Assembly: GCA_026120185.1 (NCBI GenBank)
Contig: JANUWF010002425.1
Span: 1,054,001 to 1,118,000, forward strand
Direction of reading: 5' to 3'
DNA: 64,000 bases
Source: Voacanga thouarsii
Taxonomy: Eukaryota > Streptophyta > Magnoliopsida > Gentianales > Apocynaceae
Shown here: in pieces, positions 1 through 12,148 of the stretch
Layout of the letters: each line of letters begins with the position of its first letter
How positions within the stretch are numbered: position 1 is the first letter of the stretch
Program-made: the position numbers and the translations under genes
Notes under the pieces: generated by a model
The model's database searches: none
What the model was told of the DNA's origin: nothing
Seen by the model: the letters and a program-made list of their open reading frames with translations, nothing else

Positions 1-1790
1 TTGGAAGATAATTTCCTCACTGCAAAGCGCAATGACAGCGCTTTTTGGGTTGCTCGACCATTCGATCCACGGGTCGAGTAAATTATGGATATAGTTGGGT
101 TCGGTGGGATTCTTCGTTTGTCGTACATAAAGATTAATCATTCCCTGATTATAGCGTTGGTGGAAAGATGGCGCCAGGAGACACACACATTCCATCTTAC
201 AGTGGGAGATGCCACAATTACACTACAGGATGTAAAGGTTCTTTTTGGATTATGCGTGAAGGGTGATCCAATTATTGGTCGTGGGTTCAACTACCCATAG
301 GCAAAGCTACTAGACCTATGTGACGCGTTCCTTGGTTTTCAGGCCACAGGTACAGGCCTGGATAAATCCCGATTGAAGTTAAGCTCACTCGAGAGAGCAC
401 TGGCTCAACCTCTCCCAGCACACGCGACTCCTGATATAGTTGCACAGCATGCAAGGTGTCGTATTATGCAGCTTATTGGTGGATTTTTGTTCTCTGACAA
501 ATCCGGGAACCGAGTTCATCTGTGTTTCCTTAGGTATATACGCAATTTAGAGTTGGTTGGTACACTGAGTTGGGTAGTGCAGTATTAGCTCACTTGTATC
601 GTTATATGTGCAACGCTACTATTTATATGGTGCATCAGATCAGTGGTCCACTTTATTGATTCAGGTATGAATTTAAATTCAAAATTAAATTAATTATATT
701 AAATCATAAAATATTTTCTAATATTATTATTTCACGGGAAACACAGTTATGGGTTTGGGAGCGTATTTCCACTATTAGATCGGATAGAGTATGCCTGGTA
801 GAGGATATTGGCCCGAATGTGCTTAGAGGAACAGTATGGCAGAGTCCACTGGAACTGTCCCGCACCCCAATACATGTGTTGATTGCGTACAGAGATCAGT
901 TGGATTGAATACAATACAATTACGTATGTATTACTACGATAAAATATTTGGAATCAAATTTTAAATATCATTTATTATTATTTATTGTTTGAAACTAAAT
1001 TTATTTATTTTTGCAGTTTATTTGGCAACCTTATGATGAGAATATGTTAGCATCTCTATCTCCGTACTGTACGCATAGCCAATGAATTTGAATGTCAATT
1101 ATATCTTTACTGTGTTGGGAGACGATTGAACTACATCGCCCCGATTGAGTTATGCGACATTTGGATTATTGCAAATAATTCCGCATGCTGTTGACACGAG
1201 ATCAAATCTGCATCAACGGGACCTACATACTACTGGTGCTGGATAATATGATGTGGATTTGCTACACCGTACTAATTGGATCAACAGACATGCTTATATT
1301 CTCACCGAACAGCTCACTTTCAGGCAAGCTGTTATTACCCCTGATTATTTTGCATGGTATTAGACTCACACACAACGATTAATTAGCAATCCTACTATAC
1401 AATAACCAAATCTCGTGGGCTACCAGTCTAGTAGTTCAGCAGTTGAAGTACTCATAAGTCTATTTTGTTTCGTTCATATAAGCATATATAGAATTCTGAC
1501 TTATTTAAAATTTTAATGATATTCTTAAAAATGCATATGCATATCGACACACTGCACCGGATCTGACACATAGGCAATGAAGCGTGTCAACATGATGCAT
1601 CATAGCGGCAACAAGCAGTCGGAAGAATGTCTGATATTGCCATGCGTACTTTGACTGCTATTGGCGAAACCGATCATCTAAATCGAATGTCGTATGAGCC
1701 ATTCAAATGATCGTATGCTGCTGATCCTGTGAAACCCCGCCTAAAGCCAACCCTAGAGTAAGAGGGTCGGGATGCATATCATATTTTCTT
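1..1790 (+). pseudogene. Plant mobile domain (MAIN-like) pseudogene, 5' and central part
   Basis: Translated pieces in all three plus frames resemble the plant mobile domain of MAIN/MAIL proteins and Mutator-associated genes. The order is: an N-terminal block at 85-297 (VGFGGILRL, then ALVERWRQETHTFHL and TITLQDVKVLFGL), a block at 373-600 (ALAQPLP, RCRIMQLIGGFLFSD, then SAVLAHLYRYMC after a shift near 560), WVWERIS at about 750, FIWQPYDEN at about 1017 and a block at 1150-1380. AT-rich stretches at about 667-745 and 930-1016 end in CACAG and TTTTTGCAG and look like introns. In-frame stops near 298, 80 and 908 and several frame changes show the copy is dead. A last piece (SDIAMRTLTAIGETDHLNRM) is readable near 1628-1690. 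The family assignment rests on remembered family patterns. The 5' end lies outside the window. Confidence 0.62.
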
Positions 1791-1793
1791 GCA

Positions 1794-1796
<3 letters not shown>

Positions 1797-1832
<36 letters not shown>
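1797..1832. repeat. (TA)n microsatellite
   Basis: An uninterrupted AT dinucleotide tract lies just after the last readable part of the PMD pseudogene. Confidence 0.95.
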
Positions 1833-1835
<3 letters not shown>

Positions 1836-2642
1836 AATGATTTTTGTGCTTTAGAATTATGATTTATAGTCTAGAAGGCTTAGTTGTGCTTATTAAGTAG
1901 GAAGGATAAAATAGTAATTTTGCTTGAGGTTAAAATAAGAAGAAAGTTGAGAATTAAGTAAGAAAAATATTTGAGAAAGAAAATAAGAATAAGAGTTGTT
2001 GTGGTTTACTGGTTAGAGTTTTTGAATTAATCTCTAAGGTCTTGAGTTCAAATCACATCATTTAAATTTTATCATGATTATTTATATTTTATTTAAGGTC
2101 GAATTTTTTGTCCCTTGTATTCCATAAGTAGAAATAGGAGTGTGGTCTTAGAGGAGACATGAAGGGAATGTCCTAATCCTATTCTTATGCCCTAAAAGAA
2201 TTCTTAAGGGATTCATGTCCTTTTATTCTCTAACTTACCTTAAATTCTTTACCAATTAAGGTTGTTCAATTTATCCAAATTCATATTTTAATTTTAGAAA
2301 ATTTAGCAAGGTTTATTGACCTTAGAATTTCGAAAATGGCTCTTAGAGGATAGAGTTTTGACTGAAAATATGGAAGGAATTAAGGAAGGTTCTCAAGAGA
2401 ATTAATCTCCATGGTTGAACCTTTAAACTCCACTCCATAGTATTCATCTTCTTCATGGAAGCAATCTGAAAATTTTCCAAATTCTTGGACAGTCTAGCCT
2501 TTGAAAACTTCAACCATTTTTCTTACTCAAATGCTACCAGAAAAATGGCGAACTTGTTCAACTTGAAGACTGAAATTCTTTGCCAAAAGCCGAACTGCAC
2601 AAAGCTGTGCAAACCAGAAAAAAATTCTAGACAGTTTCGCAG
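1833..2642. other. AT-rich non-coding DNA with a tRNA-like patch
   Basis: No coding region is supported here. At 2002-2018 and 2044-2054 there are sequences resembling pol III A and B boxes (TGGTTTACTGGTTAGAG and GAGTTCAAATC), spaced as in tRNA-derived SINEs. Removing the solo LTR that follows joins this stretch to 4076 onward, so it is probably part of a larger, older element. Confidence 0.4.
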
Positions 2643-4070
2643 TGATGTGTCCGGACTTGGGTATAAAAATCATACAAAAACTAAGCACATTCCCAATCAA
2701 GTTTAAATTAAAACGTTAAACCCAAATCACACATATGAGCAAGCGTACTCATCATTAACTGAGCATAGGGTTCAAACGAGTGTCGATCCTCAAGGAACAA
2801 GTAGATATTAATTACCTTTCTTTCATTGTTTAACTGACTCGATAAAACAAAACAAAAATAAAATAAAACAAAAGAAAATAAAAAATATATATATACATGT
2901 CAAGGATGTAGATTTATGTAATTCAAACCATTGATTAGATAACCATGATCTTAAAGTACCCAACCTCTATCATAACTAATTATTCTCTTGGCATAATGAA
3001 GAATTAAAATAGACTCACTTCTTTTTCAATCCATGAATCCCTATCTTCTAGGTAACTTAATATCACATACTCTGTCTCAACCAGTCCTTACCCAAAAGAT
3101 GCATTAAATACAATTCTTTGATTAAGTCCCATTCTCAGGCAAACTTAACCCATGAAATTAACTAATTGAATCCATATTCTGGCAGACATCAATTAACCTT
3201 TAATTACTCTATTCTTGCAATTAACCCCATTTTCAGGTAAGTTAAAAGGCAACAAATATGAAATCAATCAATTTAAACCATCAACCCTATTCTCAAACAA
3301 GTTAACGGCACAATCAATTAATCTCGCAATCGACCCAAGTAATTAAATACCAAGAATAACAATCAATTAGTCAAAAGATCAAATAACTCTAAATACCATA
3401 AACGTCTAAACCAATGTCAAATTACAATAAAACAATTAAAACATCATTGTCAAGAAAAGAAAACAAAGTAAAAAAAAGCACTCATAGATAAGCCTCCTTC
3501 TTCTTCCTTTGAAGACCTTCTTGTACATCCCTCCTTGAATTGAAGAATTCCTCCTTAGATTGAGTGATTTTCTATAATGAATAATGAATTCTCCCATTTT
3601 TCCTTGTATTTTTCATCTATTTATAGGCTTAAGAAGTATCTAAACTCATAGGTACAAAGTTCTTGCCCGAGTAGAAGTTGGAAGATACTAAAACTCCTCA
3701 GGTTTCCAAAAACGCATAGAAAAATCGCAGTACCGCCTCAAGGACAGAACACAGCCGGTGCCACCTTGGTCCTTCAGAGCCGGCACCGCCTGTGTTCTGC
3801 TTCTCCACTTGCTCGCCGATTTTTCTCCAAATTTTGTGCATAAGTTCCAGAATTCAGTCGGCGCCAGTTCCAACCTTACAGCCAGCGCCGCCTCTGCTCT
3901 GTTTCACTACGGTTTTGCTTCGTTTTATCCAAAAATCTGAAATAATGAACAAAATACCTTTCCAAGAGTAAAATCTCAAATATGAAAGAATATGACTAGT
4001 TATTGCACAAAATGTCTTATAAAAGAGCCTTAAATAACTAGGCAAAGTATGACTAATTTAGCCCCTATCA
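2643..4070 (-). mobile_element. Solo LTR (1428 bp) with 5-bp target duplication
   Basis: The segment begins TGATGTGTCC and ends CCCCTATCA, so it has TG...CA ends. It is flanked by CGCAG at 2638-2642 and again at 4071-4075, a perfect 5-bp target-site duplication. No coding region lies inside. On the minus strand it starts TGATAGGGGC and contains a TATAAATAG-like box near 3615-3625, so its transcriptional sense is probably minus. A solo LTR is the usual product of recombination between the two LTRs of one element. The superfamily is not determined from the LTR alone. Confidence 0.72.
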
Positions 4071-5071
4071 CGCAGCATAGCAGGCCAAAAACCAAAACTG
4101 TTTCTTCTGCCTTCAAATCAGTAATTTACCTCTGCTGTTCCTCCATAAAGAAGGCTGGAAACCAACCTTAAAGGACCTTCAAATACCTCTCCAAACTCTC
4201 TAAAAATCAGCTAGAACATTGCAGAAAAACTGCACAGCAAATTCTAGCAAGCAATTTGAATCTCAAACCAGAAAAATTCCAGCGTTACTCTCTCTTCAAG
4301 CCTTGTCTGAAAACCACCTCAAACTTCTGTGAAGTTAACCTTAGTCAGCCATCAACTGAACTCCATTACCCTCCTTCACTGACCTGCACGACTGGACTCC
4401 ATAGCCACTCCTCAAATTCCACATTCAATTACTCCATTCAAGCTTTCAATTGAAGTTTAAAAATTTCAACAATTGCTCCATGAAAACTCCCTTGGATTAA
4501 ACTTCAAAAATAAAAAATTCTCCCACCATTGAACTTAGCATTTCGGCCAACCTTATAGCTCCTTCAACCCTCATTCATTTCAGCAAAACCAGTCGGCCAT
4601 AGTAGCTCCAAAGAACCTCCATCAATCAAACAACATAACCATATCTTCTACCATAAAACACTCCATAAATTACTCCATTTGAATTTCAAACAACCAGATT
4701 TCCCTCTTCTCCCTAATCTAAAAATCAAATCACAGAAATCCCTCAATCATTCGGCCAACACCTTCAGCATTTTGTCTAGCACTTTCTCTCCAATTCTCTC
4801 CATTTCTCCAAGAACACCAAGAACACACACTACCTTTCTTCAAGACTAAGACCACTCTAAACACCTCCAATCCCTTCCAAAAACTCCAGATCATGCCTAC
4901 TCACTCCCTAAAGTCCATTTCTGAATTTTATAACATCAAATCTTAAAAACAAAAATCTGCAATCGGATAAAAAATCAGAATTTTTCTTGAAGTCTCAAGA
5001 ACACCATCAAGGTAACCAAGAACAATTTTGTTCATCATCTTTCCTTCAATCTTTAACATGATATACTAATA
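4071..5071. other. Non-coding DNA continuing the sequence before the solo LTR
   Basis: This is about 1 kb without a supportable gene. With the solo LTR removed it is contiguous with DNA ending at 2642. The phrase TCGGCCAA recurs within it, and GGCCGAAATGG appears just past the Copia insertion at 13739, consistent with one older sequence interrupted twice. Confidence 0.4.
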
Positions 5072-5072
5072 C

Positions 5073-5131
<59 letters not shown>
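5072..5131. repeat. (TC)n microsatellite, left half of the Copia target
   Basis: A CT/TC tract with one CCC interruption runs directly into the Copia 5' LTR. The same tract resumes at 13680 after the element, so the Copia element inserted inside one microsatellite. Confidence 0.95.
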
Positions 5132-5135
<4 letters not shown>

Positions 5136-6661
5136 GGGGATATGCCCTAGAATCAATTTGTACTTATACTATTGTCATTATGTTTTATATAATATGAGGC
5201 TTTCCTTTCCATGAATAGTGAGTTTTATTTTGTTGGTCATCAAGTACGTGACTTGATAGTAAAACCCTATAATGAATACAATGACTATTCTAAAATCTGT
5301 CCTCGATCGATTATTATTATTGGAATAATAATAAATTAAGATTAGTATGTTTGTGACTTGATGGCTATGTTTTACTGGCCATGGATATTTGTGATATCGA
5401 GTCAAGACATAAATAAATGTTAGAGAACATTGTATTGGACATGACCCACTGTGAGAGTACTTCATGGAATATGTCATAAGTACTTTCTAGCCATAATAAT
5501 ATTGAAAGTCCTTCGACCTAAATTCATCATAGTTTCCTACTTGATAAATTCTATATTTTGACATTGTCTAAAGTTGTCTTTAACCAGATAATAAATTAGA
5601 CTACTGTTGGATATAGAATAAATCAATGAGAGGAATATGATTGATTGTGAAGGAATTTGTCCCTCTCAGTTATGGGAGAGATATCTATGGGCCCCTTGAT
5701 AAGTTAGACTGTTAAAAATGCATGGCCGTGCTCAACTATATCAATCTAAGATATTGATATCATTTGTTTGAACAGTCTACTATGAAATCAAGAAATAATT
5801 GATTAAGCTTAATAAGGATGACATGCTCCGTGCCTTATGCTTAATCTGGATATCGTGTGACAAAAGGACTAAATATAAAATTATGGTTTGGTTCAAAGAG
5901 ATCACCGATCTTCATTTAACCTGGATAGTTATAATGTTTTGCTAGAAACCGCTTATAACTTGTGGGCCATTTAAATATGATTTAGGTACACTGCCAGTGT
6001 TAAATGAACCTATAGGGTCACACAATAAGCGAACTTGTTAGGTTATTTTTTTTTGTAATCAGGTTCGATGAATCTGGAAATATGTTAAGTTAAACGTACT
6101 TAGAAAATTTAACCAGATACAATGAATCTGGAAATATGTCCACATTTGATGTATCTGGATGATGTCCAGATTATAAGAATCTGACTTGGTAAATTAATTA
6201 GTTAAATTATCGAGATAATGGCAGAATCTTATCATATCAGTTTTAATTTAATTTGAATTTAAATTAGAATATGAGAAGATACTATTAGGGTTGAACTCTA
6301 AGAGGTTCGGGGGTTTTTAAGAAAACCCTAGCCGTCTTTTCAATAGTCTAATTTTTCTCGGTTGAGAACATTCGTGCCATTCTCTACCAGAAAAGAAAAA
6401 AAAACCTCTCAAATCCTAGGCGCTAGCACTCTCCGAGTATCGAGTGAGTTCGCGGTGTGTATCCGATAGAGGACGTTCGCATACTGCAGCGTCTGGTGAT
6501 TGTTCGGGTTGAACGTACAACAATGCAAACTGTAATCGAAGGATTTCGATTACAGCAACCAGAGGTAATTCTTAAACCTTAGATCATCTTAATCGTTTAC
6601 TTGGGTCCTCGGGAGGGATTCATGGATATTTTTCGCGTTTAGGAGTCTACGAATTCTAACA
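5132..6661 (+). repeat. Copia 5' LTR
   Basis: It starts TGTTGGGGAT and ends CTAACA, directly before the primer binding site. It matches 12149-13679 almost base for base. Differences seen include small indels in the T run near 6045 and substitutions near 5280-5310. Confidence 0.95.
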
Positions 6662-6662
6662 G

Positions 6663-6674
6663 TGGTATCAGAGC
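6663..6674 (+). other. Copia primer binding site
   Basis: TGGTATCAGAGC lies one base after the 5' LTR. This is the common plant PBS, complementary to the 3' end of initiator methionine tRNA. Confidence 0.9.
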
Positions 6675-8133
6675 AACTTGCTAAACGATTAGGTTGATTC
6701 ATCTGTGTTAATCGTATTGTTGAATACATGTATAATATGTATATATGAATTTAACCGGTATGTATCAACATGTTCGCATGATTATGATTTTAGAATACTT
6801 AGCATGCAGACTGCCTGAATTAGGTTTAATGTGTGCGTCTTAGTCGCTCGATCGCACTGCATTAGTTGCAGATTGTCTGTAAATTGGTCTGTTTTAATAT
6901 GATATGGTATCGTAAGCATGCTATCCGTCGTTCTATATTTGTGAATTGCTTTTATTAATCGGCCATGATAATATGTTATCTGTATAAATATGATTAAAAG
7001 AACGCATACTGTCTGTAATATGAATTTTCACGGCGATGGTTACTAAGAGGTCCGAACGTTATTTTGATTAATTTTCAAAAATCGGAAGGCAAAATCTCAT
7101 TCAATGAGAGTAGGAAAAATCGTTTTTCCTTCCAGGGGCGCTGCCCCCGGAGACCCCCGCAAGGGGCGATGCCCCCTTGACCCCCGCCCGCTGACCGGCC
7201 AGCAAGACCTCCGCCAGGGGCGCTGCCCCTTGGACCCCGCAGGGGCATTGCCCCTTGGAACCCCAACTAACTGTTCGTTGTGTGTTATTCGTCAATGTTT
7301 TTTATTGTAGTTGTGGATTATTTTGAATAGTGCATAGCATGGCCCGTTTCATCCTAATGTGATTGGCTGGTTACATTATGGTTGTTTTAAGTTGTAATTT
7401 TTTTAAATACGGCCTGCGTGTCGTTATTCATTGTTGTAAAATTGTACTGCTTTCCTAGAATAGGAATTATTTTAATTTTACTATCCAATGTAAAAGAAGA
7501 CAGCAGCCGACATTTACAACCAAGGAGGAGTATGCTCAAGGAATTAGAGAATGCTTAAGGAGTTTATATACCTAGATTGACCACCTTAATCTTCACTTTG
7601 CTCGTGATGATCAACATAGGTTATGGGCCATGCTATGTCACTTTTATTTATGTCTTGCATACATATTTGATATGTTTATTTCCTACTTACTACAATCCAA
7701 TCAAATTTTTTTAAGAAAAAAAATTTAAGTGTTAAATGCCTTCCAAAATCAAACACTTGTTATTACTTGGATCATCATATGGTCATTCCTACCAAAGTAG
7801 GATGCTTTTGATTATCTGAGTGAGATAAGATGGAAAATAGTTTTCCATATGTTTGATATGGTTTGACTTAACTAGGCTATCAAAATGGTTTTGGGCCTAG
7901 GGCATTTTATGAGATATTTTTAGTTGGGACATTTGATGTCTATCTCATTTAAAATTAGAGTTTTATTTAATTATAAGATTAAAGCCAAAGCTTACTTATG
8001 ATTAAAACAAAATATTTTTCCCCACTACGAAACATCAAAATGTTGAAGTTTCAAAAAGTTTAAATGCTTTTAGTGGGAGTTTTTCATTAGAGTCTCAAAA
8101 ATTAATTACTTTGCATATTTTTGTATGTAGATA
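6675..8133 (+). other. Long Copia leader with GC-rich hairpin block at 7135-7265
   Basis: About 1.46 kb lies between the PBS and gag with no supported reading frame. Within AT-rich DNA, 7135-7265 is a sharp GC island made of variants of AGGGGCGCTGCCCC with linkers such as TTGGACCCCGC. Each variant is self-complementary (GGGGC...GCCCC), so the leader RNA could form three to four strong hairpins. Apparent frames through the block on both strands come from its composition. Confidence 0.75.
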
Positions 8134-9444
8134 ATGGCAACAAACAGTTGGAATAATTCATTGCGATCTGTTCTTGAGAAAGACAAGCTTAGTGGGACTA
8201 ACTTTCTTGATTGGGCACGAAGCTTAAGAATTGTTCTTAAGCAAGAAAAAAGGCTCTATGTTCTTGAAAATTCTATTCCCCCTGCTCCAGCAAATAACGC
8301 CTCAAAAGCTGAAAAATATGCTTATAGTAAGCACAAAGATGACTCCAACGATGTTACTTGCCTCATGCTAGCAACCATGAACTCTGAACTTCAAAAACAG
8401 TTTGAAGAAGCAGAGGTATATGACATGATTGTGCATCTCAAGGAAATGTTCCAAGAGCAAGCACGACAAGAGAGATTTGAAACTCAGAAGGCGTTAAATG
8501 CATGTAAGATGGTTTCTGGCACCTCAGTAAGTGCTCATGTCCTTAAAATGAAGGGCTATCTAGATCATCTTGATAAGCTTGGTGCTCCTGTTAATCATGA
8601 CATGGCCACGGATTTGATCTTGGGCTCTTTACCTGCTGAGTATGACCATTTTGTCATGAATTTTAACATGCATAATACGGAGAAATCCATTACTGAATTG
8701 CATGGGATACTAAAACAAGCTGAACTGAACATTAAGAAGAATACTCTTAGTGTTCTAATGGTTCAAAAAGGGAAAGGCAAAAAGAACAACCAAAAGGGCA
8801 AAGTTATGGCTAGTAAGGGTAAGGACAAGGCAAAGTCCAAGTTCAAGCCCAAACCTAAGGCCAAGACACCAAAGGAGGGAGCTTGCCACCATTGTGAAGA
8901 ACAAGGACATTGGTTAAGAAATTGCAAGCTCTATTTGGAAGCAAAGAAAAAGAAGGACAGTGAGACTGCCGCTTCAGGTATTTATGTTATTGAAATTAAT
9001 TTATCTACTTCTGATTCATGGGTATTGGATACCGGTTGTGGATCTCACAATTGTATAAATGTGCAGGGTCTAAAAATGAGTAGAGCCTTGGCAAAAGACG
9101 AGGTGGACCTACGAGTTGCGAATGGAGCAAAAGTTGCTGCAGTAGCTGTAGGAACTTTTGAATTAATTTTACCCAGTGGGCTTGTTTTAGAACTGAACAA
9201 TTGTTTTTATGTTCCTACTATGAGTAGGAATATTATTTCAGTTTCTTATTTAAATTTAGAAGGTTTTGAATTTGTTATTAGGAATAACATTTGCTCCATT
9301 AATAAAAACGGCATTTTTTATGGAGATGCTTCATTATCGAATGGGCTTTATATTCTAAATCTTCGTGGATCTTCAGACATGTCTATCTGTAATATAAATA
9401 CTAAGAGATTGAAATCTAATGATTTAAATCAGACTTACTTCTGA
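8134..9444 (+). CDS. Copia gag plus protease, ends at an internal stop
   Basis: A 436-aa frame from ATG. Residues 1-200 are a gag of the Copia type. A lysine-rich stretch near residues 210-250 precedes a CCHC zinc knuckle (CHHCEEQGHWLRNC, about 251-264) that binds genomic RNA. The aspartic protease follows, with WVLDTGCGSHNC near residue 297; most Copia copies have DSG or DTG here. The frame then enters the GAG-pre-integrase region and stops at TGA 9442-9444, where the next codons continue the homology (HCRLGHINEKHI). The stop is therefore a mutation, not the natural end. Confidence 0.85.
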   Translation: MATNSWNNSLRSVLEKDKLSGTNFLDWARSLRIVLKQEKRLYVLENSIPPAPANNASKAEKYAYSKHKDDSNDVTCLMLATMNSELQKQFEEAEVYDMIVHLKEMFQEQARQERFETQKALNACKMVSGTSVSAHVLKMKGYLDHLDKLGAPVNHDMATDLILGSLPAEYDHFVMNFNMHNTEKSITELHGILKQAELNIKKNTLSVLMVQKGKGKKNNQKGKVMASKGKDKAKSKFKPKPKAKTPKEGACHHCEEQGHWLRNCKLYLEAKKKKDSETAASGIYVIEINLSTSDSWVLDTGCGSHNCINVQGLKMSRALAKDEVDLRVANGAKVAAVAVGTFELILPSGLVLELNNCFYVPTMSRNIISVSYLNLEGFEFVIRNNICSINKNGIFYGDASLSNGLYILNLRGSSDMSICNINTKRLKSNDLNQTYF

Positions 9445-10290
9445 CATTGTCGTTTGGGCCATATAAATGAGAAACACATAACAAAGCTTCATAATGATGG
9501 GCTTCTAAAATCGTTTAATTTAGAATCTTACAAAACATGTGATTCTTGTTTATTAGGCAAAATGACTAAAGCGCCTTTCAAGAGACAAAATGAAAGGGCA
9601 ACTGATTTATTGGGCCTAATACATACTGATGTATGTGGACCAATGAATTCACTCGCTAGAGGAGGATTTCGATATTTCATTACATTTACGGATGATTTCA
9701 GCAGATATGGCTACTCGTATCCGATGAAACACAAATCTAAATCGTTCCAGAAATTCAAAGAATTTCAAAATGAAGTACAAAATCAACTTGGCAAAAGTAT
9801 CAAAACACTTCGATCGGATTGAGGTGGTGAATACTTAAGTCACGAGTTTGACGAGCATCTTAAAAATTGTGGAATTATTTCCCAATTAACTCCACCAGGA
9901 ACACCTCAATGGAATGGTGTATCTGAACGGAGAAATCGGAGTTTATTAGATATGGTTCAATCAATGATGAGTCAAACTGATCTTCCAATCTCCTTTTGGG
10001 GTTATGCCCTGGAAACTGCTGCATTCATACTAAATCGAGTTCCATCTAAATCGGTTCAGAAAACGCCATATGAGATATGGACTGGGAGACAACCTAGTTT
10101 GTTATTTCTGAAGATTTGGGGTTGTGAAGTTTATGTAAAGAGTTTATTATCTGATAAACTTGCACCTAAATCAGATAAATGCATATTTGTGGGGTATCCT
10201 AAAGAAACTAAAGGATATCAATTTTATCTCCCAAAAGAAAATAGAGTAATTGTTACTCGAAATGGATTCTTTCTTGAAAATGAATTTATT
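9445..10290 (+). pseudogene. Copia integrase, with internal stop
   Basis: The frame after the TGA contains the HHCC zinc region (HCRLGHIN... CDSCLLGK) and the start of the DDE catalytic core (LIHTDVCGPMN, FITFTDDFSRYGY). A second TGA at 9820-9822 interrupts the LRSD...GGEY motif. Reading resumes in the same frame with GTPQWNGVSERRN, which carries the catalytic Glu region, and continues through the C-terminal GYPKETKGYQFY motif. Integrase joins the cDNA to chromosomal DNA; two stops make this copy inactive. Confidence 0.85.
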
Positions 10291-12128
10291 TCCAAAAGAA
10301 TCAATGGGAGTAAAATACATCTTGATGAGATTCAAGGACCACAATTAGTGCCTGAACCTCATCAAGATGAGATTCAAGAGCCACAATTAGTGCCTGAACC
10401 AAATAATGAATCTCGATTAGATGGCTCACAAGTCCAAGATGAGCCTACATCTATAGAACAAGGATCTCGAAGATCTGATAGGGTTCGTCAACAACCTGAG
10501 AGATATGGATTTCTCATCACTGACGATCACAATATGGAGCTTATGGTTAATGATGAGCCCACTTCCTATCAAGAAGCCATTAAGAGTTCTGACTCTGGAA
10601 AATGGTTAGAGGCTATGAAATCTGAGATGCAATCCATGTATGATAACCAAGTTTGGACTTTAGTTAACCCACCTAAAGGTTCAAAAACCATTGGGTGTAA
10701 GTGGGTTTTCAAAAAGAAAACAGACATGGAGGGAAATGTGCATACTTACAAAGCACGACTGGTAGCAAAAGGTTATAGACAAACTCATGGTATAGACTAT
10801 GATGAAACCTTTTCACCAGTTGTAATGCTTAAATCTATCAAAATTCTTCTTGCCATAGCAGCATATTATGACTATGAAATTTGGCAAATGGATGTCAAAA
10901 CCGCGTTTCTTAATGGAAACTTACTCGAAGATGTATACATGACACAACCTGAGGGTTTTGATGATCCTTTGAATTCTAATAAAGTGTGCAAGCTTCAAAG
11001 ATCTATTTATGGATTGAAGCAAGCATCTCGAAGCTGGAATCTTCATTTTGATGAAGCAATTAAATAATTTAACTTTATCAAAAATGAAGATGAGCCTTGT
11101 GTCTATAAGAAAACAAGTGGGAATGCAATAGTCTTTTTGGTACTTTATGTTGATGATATCTTACTCATTGGAAACGACATCCCAACTCTACAAAGTGTAA
11201 AGCATGGTTGGGAAATTATTTCTCAATGAAAGACTTAGGTGAAGCTGCCTATATTCTAAGTATAAGAATCTATAGAAATAGATCTAGAAAGCTAATTGGA
11301 CTAAGTCAAAGTACATACGTTGATAAGGTACTGAAAAGGTTCAGTATGCAAGACTCTAAGAGAGGATTCTTGCCAATGTCACATGGCATTAAGCTCAGCA
11401 AAACTCAAAGTCCTTCTACGAAGGATGAAGAAGAGCGCATGAACAAGATACCATACGCTTCCGCTATAGGGTCTATCATGTATGCCATGTTATATACTCG
11501 ACCCGATGTATCATATGCATTGAGCATGATGAGCAGGTTCCAGTCAAATCCTGGAGAGGCACACTGGACTGCTGTCAAGAACATACTGAAGTACTTAAGA
11601 AGAACTAAAGATACGTTCTTAGTTTATGGAGGACAAGAAGGCGAGCTAGTTGTAAATGGTTACACTGATGCTAGTTTTCAGTCCAACATAGATGATTATA
11701 GATCGCAATCAAGTTTTCTATTTTGTTTGAATGGAGGTGTTGTAAGCTGGAAAAGTTCAAAGCAAGCCGTGGCCGATTCTACTACAGAAGCTGAGTATGT
11801 AGCTGCTTCAGCTGCAGCTAAAGAAGCAGTTTGGATTAAAAAGTTCATTACAGAACTAGATGTAGTTCCTAGTATTGTGAACCCAGTGGATCTCTATTGT
11901 GACAACAATGGAGCCATTGCACAAGCTAATGAACCAAGATCACATCAGCGATCCAAACATATACTTAGACGTTTTCATCTCATTCGAGAAATTGTTGATA
12001 GAAGAGATGTCAATGTATGCAAGGTGCCAACTGATGACAATGTTGCAGATTCACTGACAAAGCCTCTCCCATCGTCTAAATATGATAGTCATACCAGATC
12101 AATGGGATTACGACTTATACCAAATTAG
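10291..12128 (+). pseudogene. Copia reverse transcriptase and RNase H, with stop and frameshift
   Basis: The connection region includes a short tandem repeat (HLDEIQGPQLVPEP then HQDEIQEPQLVPEP). The RT has KARLVAKGYRQTHGIDY, QMDVKTAFLNGNL and the catalytic YVDDILL at about 11145. A TAA at 11065-11067 cuts the frame just before the YVDD region. A one-base loss near 11200 shifts reading into the frame that runs to 12128. That last frame ends the RT and contains RNase H (YTDASF, then STTEAEYVAASAAAKEAVW). The stop at 12126-12128 is only 10 nt before the polypurine tract, so it is probably the natural end of the polyprotein. Confidence 0.88.
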
Positions 12129-12137
12129 TCTTAGTGC

Positions 12138-12148
12138 AAGTGGGAGAC
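12138..12148 (+). other. Copia polypurine tract
   Basis: AAGTGGGAGAC lies directly before the 3' LTR, the expected place for plus-strand DNA priming. Confidence 0.8.

Noticed and set aside
5178..5477. 99-aa minus frame in the Copia LTR, repeated at 12302
   Set aside because: It lies within the LTR, on the strand opposite the element, and is not kept at full length in the other LTR copy.
7075..7310. Three overlapping frames on both strands, Gly/Pro/Arg-rich
   Set aside because: Produced by the GC-rich self-complementary block of the Copia leader; no start context or homology.
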